Positions 1-9,700 of a DNA stretch of 64,000 bases are shown here, piece after piece. Every line of letters starts with the position of its first letter. Within the stretch, counting starts at the first letter, position 1. A program made the translations under genes and the position numbers. Below the pieces are notes generated by a model. The model was not told where the DNA came from. It ran no database searches and was given only the letters and a program-made list of their open reading frames with translations. Source of the DNA: Acholeplasma granularum ATCC 19168 (GTDB lineage Bacteria > Bacillota_I > Bacilli_A > Acholeplasmatales > Acholeplasmataceae); the NCBI RefSeq assembly GCF_000526235.1, contig NZ_JAFR01000006.1, forward strand, positions 62,001 through 126,000, in the 5' to 3' direction.

Positions 1-260
1 TACCAATGAATCAGGTGGTTATATATGCCCTTGAGTATTTAAAAGAATTTTATCCAAAAAGACTACAAGAAAGATATGCAATAGAAAATGTTTCAAGTTT
101 AAGTCCATTAGAAATACTCGATCACATTGGCAAAGTAAGAGGGGCAATTATTAGAGGTGGAGATACAGATTATGAGAGAGTATATTCAATCTTACTAACG
201 GATATACGTAATAAAAATTTAGGAGCATTAAGTTTTGATAACAGACAATCTAGTATATGA
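1..260 (+). CDS. rbgA: Ribosome biogenesis GTPase A (RbgA/YlqF), C-terminal end only
   Basis: The gene is cut by the left edge of the window; only about 85 C-terminal residues are present, in the frame that ends with TGA at 258-260. The text LEYLKEFYPKRLQERY and the all-helical character match the C-terminal ANTAR-like domain of RbgA, the GTPase for late 50S ribosome assembly. The GTPase domain itself is outside the window. Position supports the call: in many Firmicutes rbgA is directly followed by rnhB, as here, where the two overlap by 26 bases. An ATG at position 6 is almost certainly internal. Confidence 0.75.
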   Translation, partial: PMNQVVIYALEYLKEFYPKRLQERYAIENVSSLSPLEILDHIGKVRGAIIRGGDTDYERVYSILLTDIRNKNLGALSFDNRQSSI

Positions 261-849
261 AAAAAAATTATGGAGTGAAGGATATACTTTTATAAGTGGT
301 GTTGATGAAGCAGGGCGTGGTCCACTTGCAGGACCTGTAGTTGCTTGTGCAGTTATTTTGCCTACAGATTTTTATCATAATGAAATAAATGATTCCAAAA
401 AAATATCAAAAAACAAGCGAGAAGAACTTAAAAAAATTATTGAAACTCACGCATTATCAATTGGTTATGGAATTGTATCTCATGAGACTATAGATTCAAT
501 CAATATCTTAGAAGCATCTAGAATAGCGATGGAAGAAGCTATAAATAACCTGAAAATAACACCTGATATATCATTAACTGACTATATGAGGTTAGATAAT
601 CATAAACATATAGCTATTAAATATGGTGACAGGCTATCCTTTACAATTGCATCCGCAAGCATATTAGCTAAAACAAAACGTGATGAAATTATGGCCCATT
701 ATGATGAGGTTTATCCAAATTATGGGTTTATTAAGCATCAGGGCTACGGGACAAAACTACACTTAGAAGCTTTAGAAAAATTTGGTCCTTGTAAAATACA
801 TAGAAAAACATTTAAGCCGATTCAAAAATATATGAGTCCTAATAATTAA
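235..849 (+). CDS. rnhB: Ribonuclease HII
   Basis: Cytoplasmic endonuclease that cleaves the RNA strand of RNA-DNA hybrids and removes single ribonucleotides from DNA. At 204 residues it has the length of the catalytic core. The first acidic pair is seen as GVDEAGRG (D24, E25), the middle acid lies in LTDYMRL, and the last in the DEIMAHYDEVYPNYGF block; HQGYGTKLH follows as in the family. The start is a TTG at 235: AGGAG at 221-225 lies 9 bases upstream, and no ATG in frame precedes the conserved motif. It overlaps the end of rbgA, suggesting translational coupling. Confidence 0.95.
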   Translation: MITDNLVYEKKLWSEGYTFISGVDEAGRGPLAGPVVACAVILPTDFYHNEINDSKKISKNKREELKKIIETHALSIGYGIVSHETIDSINILEASRIAMEEAINNLKITPDISLTDYMRLDNHKHIAIKYGDRLSFTIASASILAKTKRDEIMAHYDEVYPNYGFIKHQGYGTKLHLEALEKFGPCKIHRKTFKPIQKYMSPNN

Positions 850-889
850 TTTTATTAATACTCTACTTTGATTTTATTTTATTTATTAA

Positions 890-975
890 TCAACTAGTGA
901 TATAATAAAACAAACGGTATAATAAACAATTATAAGACAATTATACGTATAAAACAAAATGATACGTTATAATAG
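890..975 (+). promoter_or_regulatory. kdgK promoter region with a perfect palindrome
   Basis: Three TATAAT hexamers occur at 901-906, 918-923 and 968-973, none with a good -35. Between the last two is the perfect 12-base palindrome TTATACGTATAA (941-952), a plausible operator for the IclR-type regulator encoded two genes downstream. This is inference from position only. Confidence 0.45.
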
Positions 976-1005
976 ACAAAAAGGATAAGGAAAAGGAGTA
1001 AATAA

Positions 1006-2028
1006 ATGGCAAAAGTTATTACGTTAGGTGAAATAATGCTGCGTTTGTCAACACCCGGACAATCAAGATTCGTACAAGCTGAATCTTTTGATGTTGTTTA
1101 TGGTGGTGGAGAAGCAAACGTTGCAGTATCTTTAGCAAATTATGGACACAAGGCACACTTTGTTACTAAATTACCAACTCATGAAATCGGACAAAGTGCA
1201 ATTAATGCATTAAGACGTTACGGAGTACATACAGACTATATTGTACGAGGTGGAGAACGAGTAGGGATATATTATTTAGAAACTGGTGCATCTATGAGAC
1301 CATCTAAAGTTATTTATGATCGTGCAAATAGTGCAATCGCACTAGCAAAAGCAAATGAGTTTAACTTTGATGAAATTTTTAAAGATGCAGACTGGTTTCA
1401 TTTTTCAGGAATTACTCCAGCTTTAAGTAAAGAGGCTGCCGAATTGACTAAACAAGCATTAATTGCAGCTAAAAAGAACAACGTGATGGTATCTGTAGAT
1501 TTAAATTACCGTAAAAAATTATGGACACCAGATGAGGCTAGAAGTGTAATGCGCCCGTTGATGGAATATGTTGATGTCTGCATTGGTAATGAAGAAGATG
1601 CGGATTTAACATTAGGTTTTAAACCTAAAAACACAGATGTAACAGGTGGTAAATTAAATATTGATGCCTATAAAGATATCTTTAAAGAAATGGCAGAAAC
1701 ATTTAACTTTAAAATGGTTGGAACATCTTTACGTGAATCACATTCTGCAACACATAACGGTTGGAGTATTTTACTATATGATGGTAATGATTTTTATCAT
1801 TCAAAAAAATATGAGATTAATCCGATTATTGACCGTGTAGGTGGAGGGGATTCCTTTAGTGGTGGATTAATTCATGGACTTCTTACTCGTACACCAAAAG
1901 AAGCAGTTGAATTTGCCGCGGCTGCAAGTGCACTAAAGCATACAATTCCAGGTGATTTTAACCAAGTAAGTGAATCTGAAGTAGATAATCTTTCAGGTGG
2001 AGATCAATCAGGAAGAGTTCAACGATGA
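1006..2028 (+). CDS. kdgK: 2-keto-3-deoxygluconate kinase, PfkB family
   Basis: Phosphorylates 2-keto-3-deoxygluconate (KDG) to KDPG, the last dedicated step before aldolase cleavage in uronate catabolism. The 340-residue protein opens with GEIMLRLSTPGQSRF and GGGEANVAVSLANYG, typical of KDG kinases in the PfkB family. It carries the C-terminal PfkB signature DRVGGGDSFSGG around residues 276-287, with D282 as the expected catalytic base. AAGGAG (about 993-998) sets the ATG start. It overlaps the IclR-family regulator by ATGA. Other PfkB sugar kinases are possible, but the surrounding lyases, cupin and SDR make KDG the best substrate. Confidence 0.88.
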   Translation: MAKVITLGEIMLRLSTPGQSRFVQAESFDVVYGGGEANVAVSLANYGHKAHFVTKLPTHEIGQSAINALRRYGVHTDYIVRGGERVGIYYLETGASMRPSKVIYDRANSAIALAKANEFNFDEIFKDADWFHFSGITPALSKEAAELTKQALIAAKKNNVMVSVDLNYRKKLWTPDEARSVMRPLMEYVDVCIGNEEDADLTLGFKPKNTDVTGGKLNIDAYKDIFKEMAETFNFKMVGTSLRESHSATHNGWSILLYDGNDFYHSKKYEINPIIDRVGGGDSFSGGLIHGLLTRTPKEAVEFAAAASALKHTIPGDFNQVSESEVDNLSGGDQSGRVQR

Positions 2029-2726
2029 AAGAAAACAGATCTGTTGTCAGATTACTAGAAATTCTGGATTTAATTTCAAAGCATGAAGAAGGTTTAACCT
2101 TAGGTCAAATTTATAGAAAACTAAACATTCCCAAGTCGACTGCTTATGATTTTTTGAAAACACTTTATCAATATGATGTTGTATATTATAAAGATCACCG
2201 TTTAAGAAATTATATTATTGGTTCTAGATTATATATTATGGGATCAAGTTATAAGAAAAACTCTAAACTAATCGAATCCGTTGAAAGAGAGTTGAAAATA
2301 TATTCTAACAAATATGGAAAAACAACATTTATCAACAAAAGTAGCGACAATGAGGTTGTATACATTTTTAAATATCAACCGACTAACAGTTTAATAGCTA
2401 CATCAGAAGAAATTGGTACAGTCCTTAGTGCTAAAGATAAACATCCAATTAGCCAGGCATTCAGTATATTTAATAGAGATGTCTCTGAATTATCCGAATT
2501 AGAACTTGAAATATACCGTAAAGGATATATTATAAGTGATAATGGTAATTCAGGCCAAATACAAACAATCGCGGTTCCAATTAGAAACTTTGAAAACCGT
2601 GTGATTGGAGTAATTTCTGCTTCTGACTTGTATCAAGAATATAAAGATCCTACTGAAGAAATTGAAGAACTTATGTCTATTGGTGTGGTTGCATCAAAAA
2701 GATTAGGTTATATAGAATCAATTTAA
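2025..2726 (+). CDS. IclR-family transcriptional regulator (KdgR-like)
   Basis: A 233-residue DNA-binding regulator with a winged-helix N-terminus (about residues 5-60; TLGQIYRKLNIPKSTAYDFL is the recognition region) and an IclR-type effector domain, including TIAVPIRNFENRVIGVISASD near residues 180-200. IclR proteins often control KDG and uronate genes (KdgR), and this one is translationally coupled to the KDG kinase. The effector (KDG or a similar keto-uronate) is inference. A hairpin terminator follows, so kdgK and this gene form a two-gene unit. Confidence 0.85.
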   Translation: MKENRSVVRLLEILDLISKHEEGLTLGQIYRKLNIPKSTAYDFLKTLYQYDVVYYKDHRLRNYIIGSRLYIMGSSYKKNSKLIESVERELKIYSNKYGKTTFINKSSDNEVVYIFKYQPTNSLIATSEEIGTVLSAKDKHPISQAFSIFNRDVSELSELELEIYRKGYIISDNGNSGQIQTIAVPIRNFENRVIGVISASDLYQEYKDPTEEIEELMSIGVVASKRLGYIESI

Positions 2727-2741
2727 ATATAATAACAAACA

Positions 2742-2790
2742 AAAGATAATTGATAAATACTTTATTAAGTAATTCAATTATCTTTTTTTA
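2742..2790 (+). terminator. Rho-independent terminator after the IclR gene
   Basis: Inverted repeat AGATAATTGA (2744-2753) and TCAATTATCT (2774-2783), followed by a run of T. It closes the kdgK-iclR unit. Confidence 0.8.
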
Positions 2791-2916
2791 TTTTTATAGA
2801 TTTAAGACGAGCGCTTATCATAAGGTAATGAAGTGCGGTATAATGAACGATACAACAGATAAAATGAATAGAAATGATAAAACGTTTTTTATTTAGCACG
2901 ATTTTGAAGTTTTAAG

Positions 2917-2964
2917 TTGCATTCGAAATATAAATCTTATATAATCACAATGAAAACGTTTTTA
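2917..2964 (+). promoter_or_regulatory. Promoter with a CcpA/LacI-type box at the start site
   Basis: TTGCAT (2917-2922), 17 bases, TATAAT (2940-2945). The box TGAAAACGTTTTTA (2951-2964) begins six bases after the -10 and so covers the start site, where a bound protein would repress. A second related sequence TGATAAAACGTTTTTT lies at 2875-2890, and a weaker -10 with CGGTATAAT context is at 2839-2844. Confidence 0.75.
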
Positions 2965-2977
2965 TAGGAGGATATGG

Positions 2978-4468
2978 ATGATTAAAGTTTTAAAGCGTCT
3001 ATTTATAATAGGAATATTTACATTAGTTTTAGTTCTAACAGGATGTTTAGAAACTAAAACAACTTATTTAGAGACACCAAGATTTAATCAAGTGAATATA
3101 CATGCCGGATTAGAAAGAGGAAGTATTCAACTTTTTGTTGGTGCTAAAAATAATGAAACAGTTATTAATTATGCAGTAACTGATGCAAATACAAAACAAC
3201 TTACAAAAGAAGAGTTTGAAACATCAAGTTCAGTTATTAATAAAGGAAATGCCAAAGGTGTTTTATTTAAATTGGTTGATGGATTAGCAGATGAGACATA
3301 CTATAATGTTTTTGTAAGTTTATCACTCAATGAATTTGAAAGTGACATATTAATGTTTCCAGTTAAAACTGTATCAGAAATTGAAACACTTATTAAAGGA
3401 ACAGGAACTGAAGAAGATCCATTCTTAATTAGTGAAGCGTGGCAGTTAGCAGAAATTACTACCGGTAATTTTGGTTATATAGATACTGCACATTACCAAT
3501 TAGTAAATGATATAGATTTATCAGAATATGAAAATTGGATACCAATTGGTAAACAAAATGGAGCTAATAAAAAGTTTAATGGTGTATTTAATGGTAATGG
3601 GTATACAATATCCAATTTAACTATTAAAAGTACTGCTGGTGTTGAAAAGTGGGGATTATTCCAAGAACTAAATTTTGATGGATTAATCATTAACTTGAAG
3701 TTGGATAAAGTGGATATAACTGTTGATGGATTTAGAGTTGGTGCTTTAGTAGGATATGCTAAAGGAACAATCCATCAAGTTCATGTGACAAATGCTAACA
3801 TTACTCAACCAAGTGGTGAAGGTCAAATTGGTGGAATTATCGGATCATTTTATGATTCAGGTTCGATTTCACAGTCTAGTTACCAAGGTAATGTAACTGC
3901 TAGTGGCAGACGTGTAGGTGGTATTGTTGGAGCAGCTACTACCAACCAAGGTTATGATAGAATCTCATTAAGTGATCTATTATTTATTGGTGAGGTTAAA
4001 ACTGTTGATGCAACAGGTCGTCAAGTAGGTGGTATTTTAGGTGCTGGAACTGGTGTATCTGTAAATGCTGTCGTTGTAAAAGGTAACGTTTCAGGTGTTC
4101 GTCAAATTGGTGGAGTTTTAGGATACATTGAAAATAATGTAGGAGTTCCAACGCATGTTAGAAACTTAGTGTTCTTAGGCGATAAGGTTGAAGCAGTTGG
4201 CGGAGACGGTAATACAACAATTGGTGTGGGATATATTCTAGGTGATGGTTCATTTACGCGCGGTGATTATGTATATGAATTAGGATTTGCACATGATTCA
4301 ATTGAAGGTGCTAATAATAATAGTTCATCCAGAGCACAAAATGGAACAATTGCTAAACTTGAAGAGTTAAAAACCGTAGAATACTACAACCAAAATATCA
4401 TTCGTTTTAATTTTGAAACTGTATGGCAAATGTCAAATGGTGAAATAAGTCTTAGGAGGATTGGTTAA
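2978..4468 (+). CDS. GLUG-repeat beta-helix surface lipoprotein
   Basis: A 496-residue lipoprotein: hydrophobic signal with lipobox LTGC near residues 20-23, a beta-rich module (about 30-135), then the linker GTGTEEDPF and a right-handed beta-helix-like repeat region (about 140-470). Repeats read RVGALVG, QIGGIIG, RVGGIVG, QVGGILG and QIGGVLG, the GLUG pattern of bacterial surface proteins. No catalytic motif is recognised. It overlaps the PL6-type lyase by one base and resembles the much larger lipoprotein at 6776. A role in holding polysaccharide at the surface is inferred from the neighbours. The start is fixed by AGGAGG at 2966-2971. Confidence 0.8.
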   Translation: MIKVLKRLFIIGIFTLVLVLTGCLETKTTYLETPRFNQVNIHAGLERGSIQLFVGAKNNETVINYAVTDANTKQLTKEEFETSSSVINKGNAKGVLFKLVDGLADETYYNVFVSLSLNEFESDILMFPVKTVSEIETLIKGTGTEEDPFLISEAWQLAEITTGNFGYIDTAHYQLVNDIDLSEYENWIPIGKQNGANKKFNGVFNGNGYTISNLTIKSTAGVEKWGLFQELNFDGLIINLKLDKVDITVDGFRVGALVGYAKGTIHQVHVTNANITQPSGEGQIGGIIGSFYDSGSISQSSYQGNVTASGRRVGGIVGAATTNQGYDRISLSDLLFIGEVKTVDATGRQVGGILGAGTGVSVNAVVVKGNVSGVRQIGGVLGYIENNVGVPTHVRNLVFLGDKVEAVGGDGNTTIGVGYILGDGSFTRGDYVYELGFAHDSIEGANNNSSSRAQNGTIAKLEELKTVEYYNQNIIRFNFETVWQMSNGEISLRRIG

Positions 4469-6438
4469 TGAAAAAACTACTTTTATTATTTTTAATACCT
4501 TTAATGTTAATTGCACTTGTTGCATGTACAAATGAGGAAGTATTACCACTTCCAATAGAAGATCAAACCTCTTTTGAAGAATTAAAAATACTTGTTGATG
4601 AATTTGATTTAGGCATTGACTTGGATAATGTTAGAACAAACATATCCTTACCAAGAAGAACAACACATCCATTGCTTGAAATTTCATGGCGATCAGATAA
4701 AGTGGATTTTATAAATTCGGATGGGCATGTAACAAGACCCAATCATGATCAAGCACCTGAGGTTGTCAGATTAACAGGTCAATTTGTTCTATCTGGAAGT
4801 AGAATTGATAAGATATTTGATATTACAATCTTACCTGAGCCTTCAAGTGAAGAATTGTTATTAGAAGAAGATATAAAAGATTTAGAATTATTTCCTTTAG
4901 ATAAAGTAACGACAGATTACTTAATATTACCTAGAGTTACATATAATGGTTCATATGTTGAGTGGACTACAAGTGATGCTTCAATTATTGATTTAGAAGG
5001 TAATGTTACTTTACCTGAAAAAGGTCAACCAGATAAAGATGTGGTACTGACTGCACAAATATCTACAAGTAATTTATCTGTATTTAAAGATTTCAATGTA
5101 AAAGTATCATATGAAGAACCAAGTATTGAAACAATTAATGAAGATGATCCTCGAATTCTAAGAAAAATAGTAATTAATAATAAATTGGAACTTCTCCAGG
5201 CAATGTTAAATGCTAAGCCGGGTGATGCATTACTATTAGAACCTAAAGCATTTTTAGATGTCAATGTTAAGTTAATGAATAGTGGTACAAAAGATAATCC
5301 AATATTTATTATTGGAACGCCTGGTCAAACTTCGATAGAAGGTCAATCAATGATTCACATACAGGCTAATCATGTAGTTGTAGCAAATCTAACATTTGAA
5401 AATGGTTCTCCAACCAATGACCGTGGAGCGGTATGGTTACAAGGTGATCATTTAAGATTAACAAACAATTTATTCTATAAATTTGAACGAGTTGGTGAAG
5501 ACTATAAATGGGTATCATTAACTGGTAAACATCATGAAGTTGATAGAAATACATTTGATGGTAAATCAACAGGTGGATCACTACTAACAATTTGGAGAGA
5601 TGACCGCTCACCACAATTCCATAAAATATACCAAAACGCATTTACAAACTATGCAAATGGTGGTGGACAAAATGGTTATGAAACAATCCGTTTAGGAACA
5701 TCCATTCATTCGCAATCAGATAGCTACATTTTAATTGAAGATAATTATTTTGCTGATGTGAATGGCGAAATTGAAATTATTTCAGTTAAATCAGGTAGAA
5801 ACATGATTAGAAATAATACATTCCTAAGAAACTTAGGTCATATTACACTAAGACATGGTAAGAATAGTATCGTTGAAGGTAATGTTATGGTAGGTGAATT
5901 TATCCAAGATACGGGTGGAGTTAGAGCCTATGATGCTGGTCACATTATTAGAAATAATTATATTGATGGTATTAATACAACAAGTAATACAAGAGCGGGT
6001 ATCGTTATTCATTCAGGTGTAAATTTACCTGGAGATGAAACGGTTTTAAATGCACAGTGGACACCATATAATGTATTAATTGAAAACAATACAATTTATA
6101 ATTCAAGACAATCAATTTTATTTGATGGAAAATACTCACAAACATCATTAGATGTTACTTTAAAAAATAACTTTATTGTTGCAAGATCAGGTTTTGCAGT
6201 TATTAGATATGACAAACCTCACAATAATACAACATTCATTAATGAACATTATTATAGTGATACAGCATATGCAGGTGGTGGAGCATTTAATGTTACAACA
6301 CCACCAACAGGTGTGACATATCAAAATGAAATTCCATTAATTACTCCGGTTGATGGTTTATACTTACACGAAAGCTTCGGAGCTAGCGGTGTTAAACGTA
6401 TAAAAGTTAACGAGGTTGGAGTAAGCTGGTTAAAGTAG
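4468..6438 (+). CDS. Surface polysaccharide lyase, family PL6 type (alginate lyase/chondroitinase B fold)
   Basis: A 656-residue lipoprotein (lipobox LVAC near residue 20) expected to cut uronate polymer by beta-elimination outside the cell. Two Ig-like modules (about 35-120 and 130-215; WRSDKVDFINSDG and WTTSDASIIDLEG) precede a parallel beta-helix from about residue 225. PL6 hallmarks are visible: NGYETIRLG (N402, E405), GEIEIISVKS with E434 and E436 as calcium ligands and K441 as the catalytic base, then LRHG with R462. In chondroitinase B these Lys and Arg residues are catalytic. Substrate is alginate or dermatan; the absence of sulfatases or GH88 favours alginate. It is co-transcribed with the GLUG lipoprotein before it. 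Confidence 0.87.
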   Translation: MKKLLLLFLIPLMLIALVACTNEEVLPLPIEDQTSFEELKILVDEFDLGIDLDNVRTNISLPRRTTHPLLEISWRSDKVDFINSDGHVTRPNHDQAPEVVRLTGQFVLSGSRIDKIFDITILPEPSSEELLLEEDIKDLELFPLDKVTTDYLILPRVTYNGSYVEWTTSDASIIDLEGNVTLPEKGQPDKDVVLTAQISTSNLSVFKDFNVKVSYEEPSIETINEDDPRILRKIVINNKLELLQAMLNAKPGDALLLEPKAFLDVNVKLMNSGTKDNPIFIIGTPGQTSIEGQSMIHIQANHVVVANLTFENGSPTNDRGAVWLQGDHLRLTNNLFYKFERVGEDYKWVSLTGKHHEVDRNTFDGKSTGGSLLTIWRDDRSPQFHKIYQNAFTNYANGGGQNGYETIRLGTSIHSQSDSYILIEDNYFADVNGEIEIISVKSGRNMIRNNTFLRNLGHITLRHGKNSIVEGNVMVGEFIQDTGGVRAYDAGHIIRNNYIDGINTTSNTRAGIVIHSGVNLPGDETVLNAQWTPYNVLIENNTIYNSRQSILFDGKYSQTSLDVTLKNNFIVARSGFAVIRYDKPHNNTTFINEHYYSDTAYAGGGAFNVTTPPTGVTYQNEIPLITPVDGLYLHESFGASGVKRIKVNEVGVSWLK

Positions 6439-6500
6439 TTCTCCCTTTAAAGTATAAAATAAATTTATACCCCTAACTAATTTATTTTATATAAGAGTAT

Positions 6501-6540
6501 ATTATTAGACAACCGAGTTTAATCTTGGTTGTCTAATAAT
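6501..6540 (+). terminator. Stem-loop after the PL6-type lyase gene
   Basis: Perfect 14-bp arms (6501-6514 and 6527-6540) around a 12-base loop. The tail is AT-rich but lacks a clean T run, so it may act as a leaky terminator or as an mRNA 3' stabiliser. Confidence 0.55.
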
Positions 6541-6625
6541 AATTGATAACTGTCCGGTATTTTAAACAAAAACGAGATTGAATCAACAATGAAATTAAAT
6601 AGTCTATATATTCGTACATAATCAA

Positions 6626-6677
6626 TTGACAACCTTATTTAAGTTGACTATAATAAGTATGTATGAAAGCGCTTTAC
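6626..6677 (+). promoter_or_regulatory. Strong promoter with CcpA-like cre box
   Basis: Consensus TTGACA (6626-6631), 17 bases, TATAAT (6649-6654). TGAAAGCGCTTTAC (6664-6677) matches the cre consensus TGAAAGCGCTTTCA closely and starts at about +1 to +4, a repressing position. Confidence 0.85.
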
Positions 6678-6775
6678 TAAATATGACTATTTCATCTTAT
6701 AAACTTAATTAAATAGGCATGCAGTGGCCAAAATAATAAAAAAGTAGACTGCACTACATTAAAGTTGGAGGATTT

Positions 6776-9700
6776 ATGAAAAAAATATTATCAATGTTAT
6801 TTGTATTAGTTGGCATACTATCACTCATCGCATGTACCCCAAGTGATGATGTAAATTTACCGTCTTTTGATGGTGAACCAACAGTTACACAACATACAGA
6901 TGCAGGGAAATTACAAATTACAGCTGAAAGTACACATGAAGAAGGTCGTATTTTCTATGCTGTATATTTAAGTAGTGTAACAACTAAAACTGCAAGTGAA
7001 GTAGTTTTAGGCGAAGGTAGTGTATCAAAGGGAAGTTCAACTTCTAAGTCTTTAGACGTTGTCCTAACATTAGAAGCTGATACTGATTATGCTGTATTTT
7101 TTGTAGTAGCACATGGTGAAACGTATACATCGGTAAAACGTGTTACTGGTAAAACAAAAGCCGTAGAACAATTAACCTTAGGTTTTTCATCATTAGCACT
7201 TGCAACAGGTACTGAAGATGGAGAAATCATACTAAATGCTCAATCAAATGGTCTTGGAACAATTTATTATGTATTGGTTGAAGAAGGTAAACAAGCTCCA
7301 ACAGCAAGCCAAATTAAAGCTGGAGCAAATTATGGTGATGTTGTTGTAGTTAAATCAGGAAATGGTGCTTCACTATCAAATGTTGTTTTAAGTGGGTTAA
7401 CACCACAATCGAGATACACAGCTTATTTTGTAGTTGAATTAGACAATACATTTAGTACAGTTCGTAATATGTCTGCAACAGCAAAATTAAATATTGTTCA
7501 AATTGATAAAGGTGAAGGTACTGAAGAAAATCCGTTTAGAATTTCAACTATTCAAGACTTAGAACAAATAGGAAAAGGATTCTATGAACTTACAGGTAAA
7601 GAATGGACTGTAACAGATTTCTATGTACTAGAAAATGATATTGACTTAACTGAAAAATATGGTGCACAAAAAGAAAGTTTCGAACCATTAGGTGCTGATA
7701 GTCAAGGATCAAGATTCGAAGGTACACTTGATGGGGCTGGATTTAGTATTATTGGGTTATATATTGATAAAGATTCATCAATTGCTCCATATAGAGGATT
7801 ATTTGCATCAAGTGAAGCAACTGCAGTTGTAAAAAATATTAAATTTGTAAATCCATATGTACATGCATCAGGTATTGGTGAAAGTGATTCAAACCATGGT
7901 GCTGGTATAATATTTGGATACTTAAAAGGAACAATAGATAATGTAGAAATTATTAATGGTGTTGTAGAAGATACACTTAATGGTACACGTGTTGGAGCAA
8001 TTGCGGGGCGTATGTATGTTACAGGTTCAATTACTAACACATATATTAATGCAGACGTGAGTGCATTTAACCGTGTAGGTGGGGCAGTTGGTGTGGTAGA
8101 CACATCAAGCGCAGGTACTGCACCAATCGTATTTAAAAATATCGTATTTGATGGTTCAGTTATCGGAGAGGATGAACACATCGGTGGTTTAATTGGCTAT
8201 GCCAGAGCAGCTGATGTATCTAATGTATTTATTACAGGATATATTCAAGGTGCAAGAAATACCGGTGGAGTTTTAGGGTTCTTCCAAAAAAGAGGTGATA
8301 ATTCAAATGTTATTGCTTCGATCAAAGATGTAATTGTACATGCAACCATTTATGGTACTGGAACAGCTGCAAATGTTGGTGAAATCATTGGTAATAGAAG
8401 TACAAGTGGATTAACTGGGTTTGAACACTTACTATTAATTGGTAATTTATACACTGCTGAAGGTTCATCTGTTGATGGTGGTGGTGGTGCAAGTGCAATA
8501 AATGGTACACCAATTACATTAGAAGAATTATCTACAAAAGCTTGGTTTGAAACAAATATTCCAACTTGGGACTTTGTAGAAGATTTTGAATTAACTGAAA
8601 CTCAAGATAGACCGGTTTTACAAGGTACTGCCGACTTAGGCTTAATTAAAGAATTAGCAATGCCACTTGTAACATTACCAAGTGTAGGTCCTGGTCAAGA
8701 AGAAAAAGAATTAAAAGTGGATATTCAAACAAATCAAGAAGGATCAACAATTTATTATGTTGTTTTAGACACAGAAACTGAACTAACTAAAGAAGCAATT
8801 ATGTCACCATCAGGTGTGTTATTTAGTGGTAGTGGATCTGTAATTAGTGAAACTCATTTAATGGCAGAATTTGATACAACATATTTTGTTTACTATGTAG
8901 TAGAACTTGCTGATGAATCAGTTAGTGAGGTATTTACTACATCAGGAAAATCTAAGGTAATGACTGAATTAGTTATTAGTGGTGGGTTAAGACCAGGTGC
9001 ATTAAATAAAGAGTTAGTTATTAATTTAGAAACAAACCTACCATCTACAATTTACTATATCATTGTAGATGCTGCAGGTGAATATACAGACGAAGAAATT
9101 AAATTAGGTACAGATGCACTATTTAAGGATAGTGGATCAATTATTAGTAACGTTACACATTTAATGGCTGATGCTGATACTGAATATTTCTTCTATGCAT
9201 ATGCAGAAGCAAGTGACCGTGATGGACGTGCAAATGGTTCAGGTAAATCTGGGTCATCTGAAGTCATTAATTATGGTACAGGTACAGAAGTAGATCCATT
9301 TATTATTCGTTCTGTAAATGATTTGGCTGCTATTGGTAGTGGATCATATAATGGAAATGGTGTGGACCTAACGTATGCAAATAATGCACACTATGTTCTG
9401 GCAAATAATATTGATTTAAGTTTAGTTTATGGTGAAGGTAAACAATCATGGACACCAATTGCTGAATTTAAAGGAACATTAAATGGTGCAGGATTCACAA
9501 TTAATGGTTTATACATTAAAGGATCAGGTGCTGGTAGATTTGGATTTATTAAATATATTAACAATGGTGTTGTTAAAAATCTAAACTTTGAAAACTCAAC
9601 TGTGATAATAGAGTCTGATGGTACAACATATGATCATAATGATAACGCTGTTGGTACACTTGCAGGACATGTAGGTAACAGTTCAGTAATTGAAAATATT

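Larger units (their letters stand above)
6439..6775. other. Gene-free 337-base interval: hairpin, promoter and long leader
   Basis: Contains a 14-bp perfect stem-loop (6501-6540), a strong promoter (6626-6654), a CcpA-type box (6664-6677) and about 115 bases of leader. The leader holds a TGCAGT (6720-6725) and ACTGCA (6748-6753) inverted repeat. I see no coding potential. Confidence 0.7.

Noticed and set aside
1006-2028. Reading TGA as tryptophan (Mycoplasma/Spiroplasma code)
   Set aside because: TGA ends several genes precisely at ATGA overlaps, and Trp positions in conserved motifs use TGG.
7702-8181. 159-codon open frame on the minus strand inside the giant lipoprotein gene
   Set aside because: No ribosome site, low-complexity Pro/Ser/Ile-rich translation, and it mirrors the GLUG repeats of the plus-strand gene.
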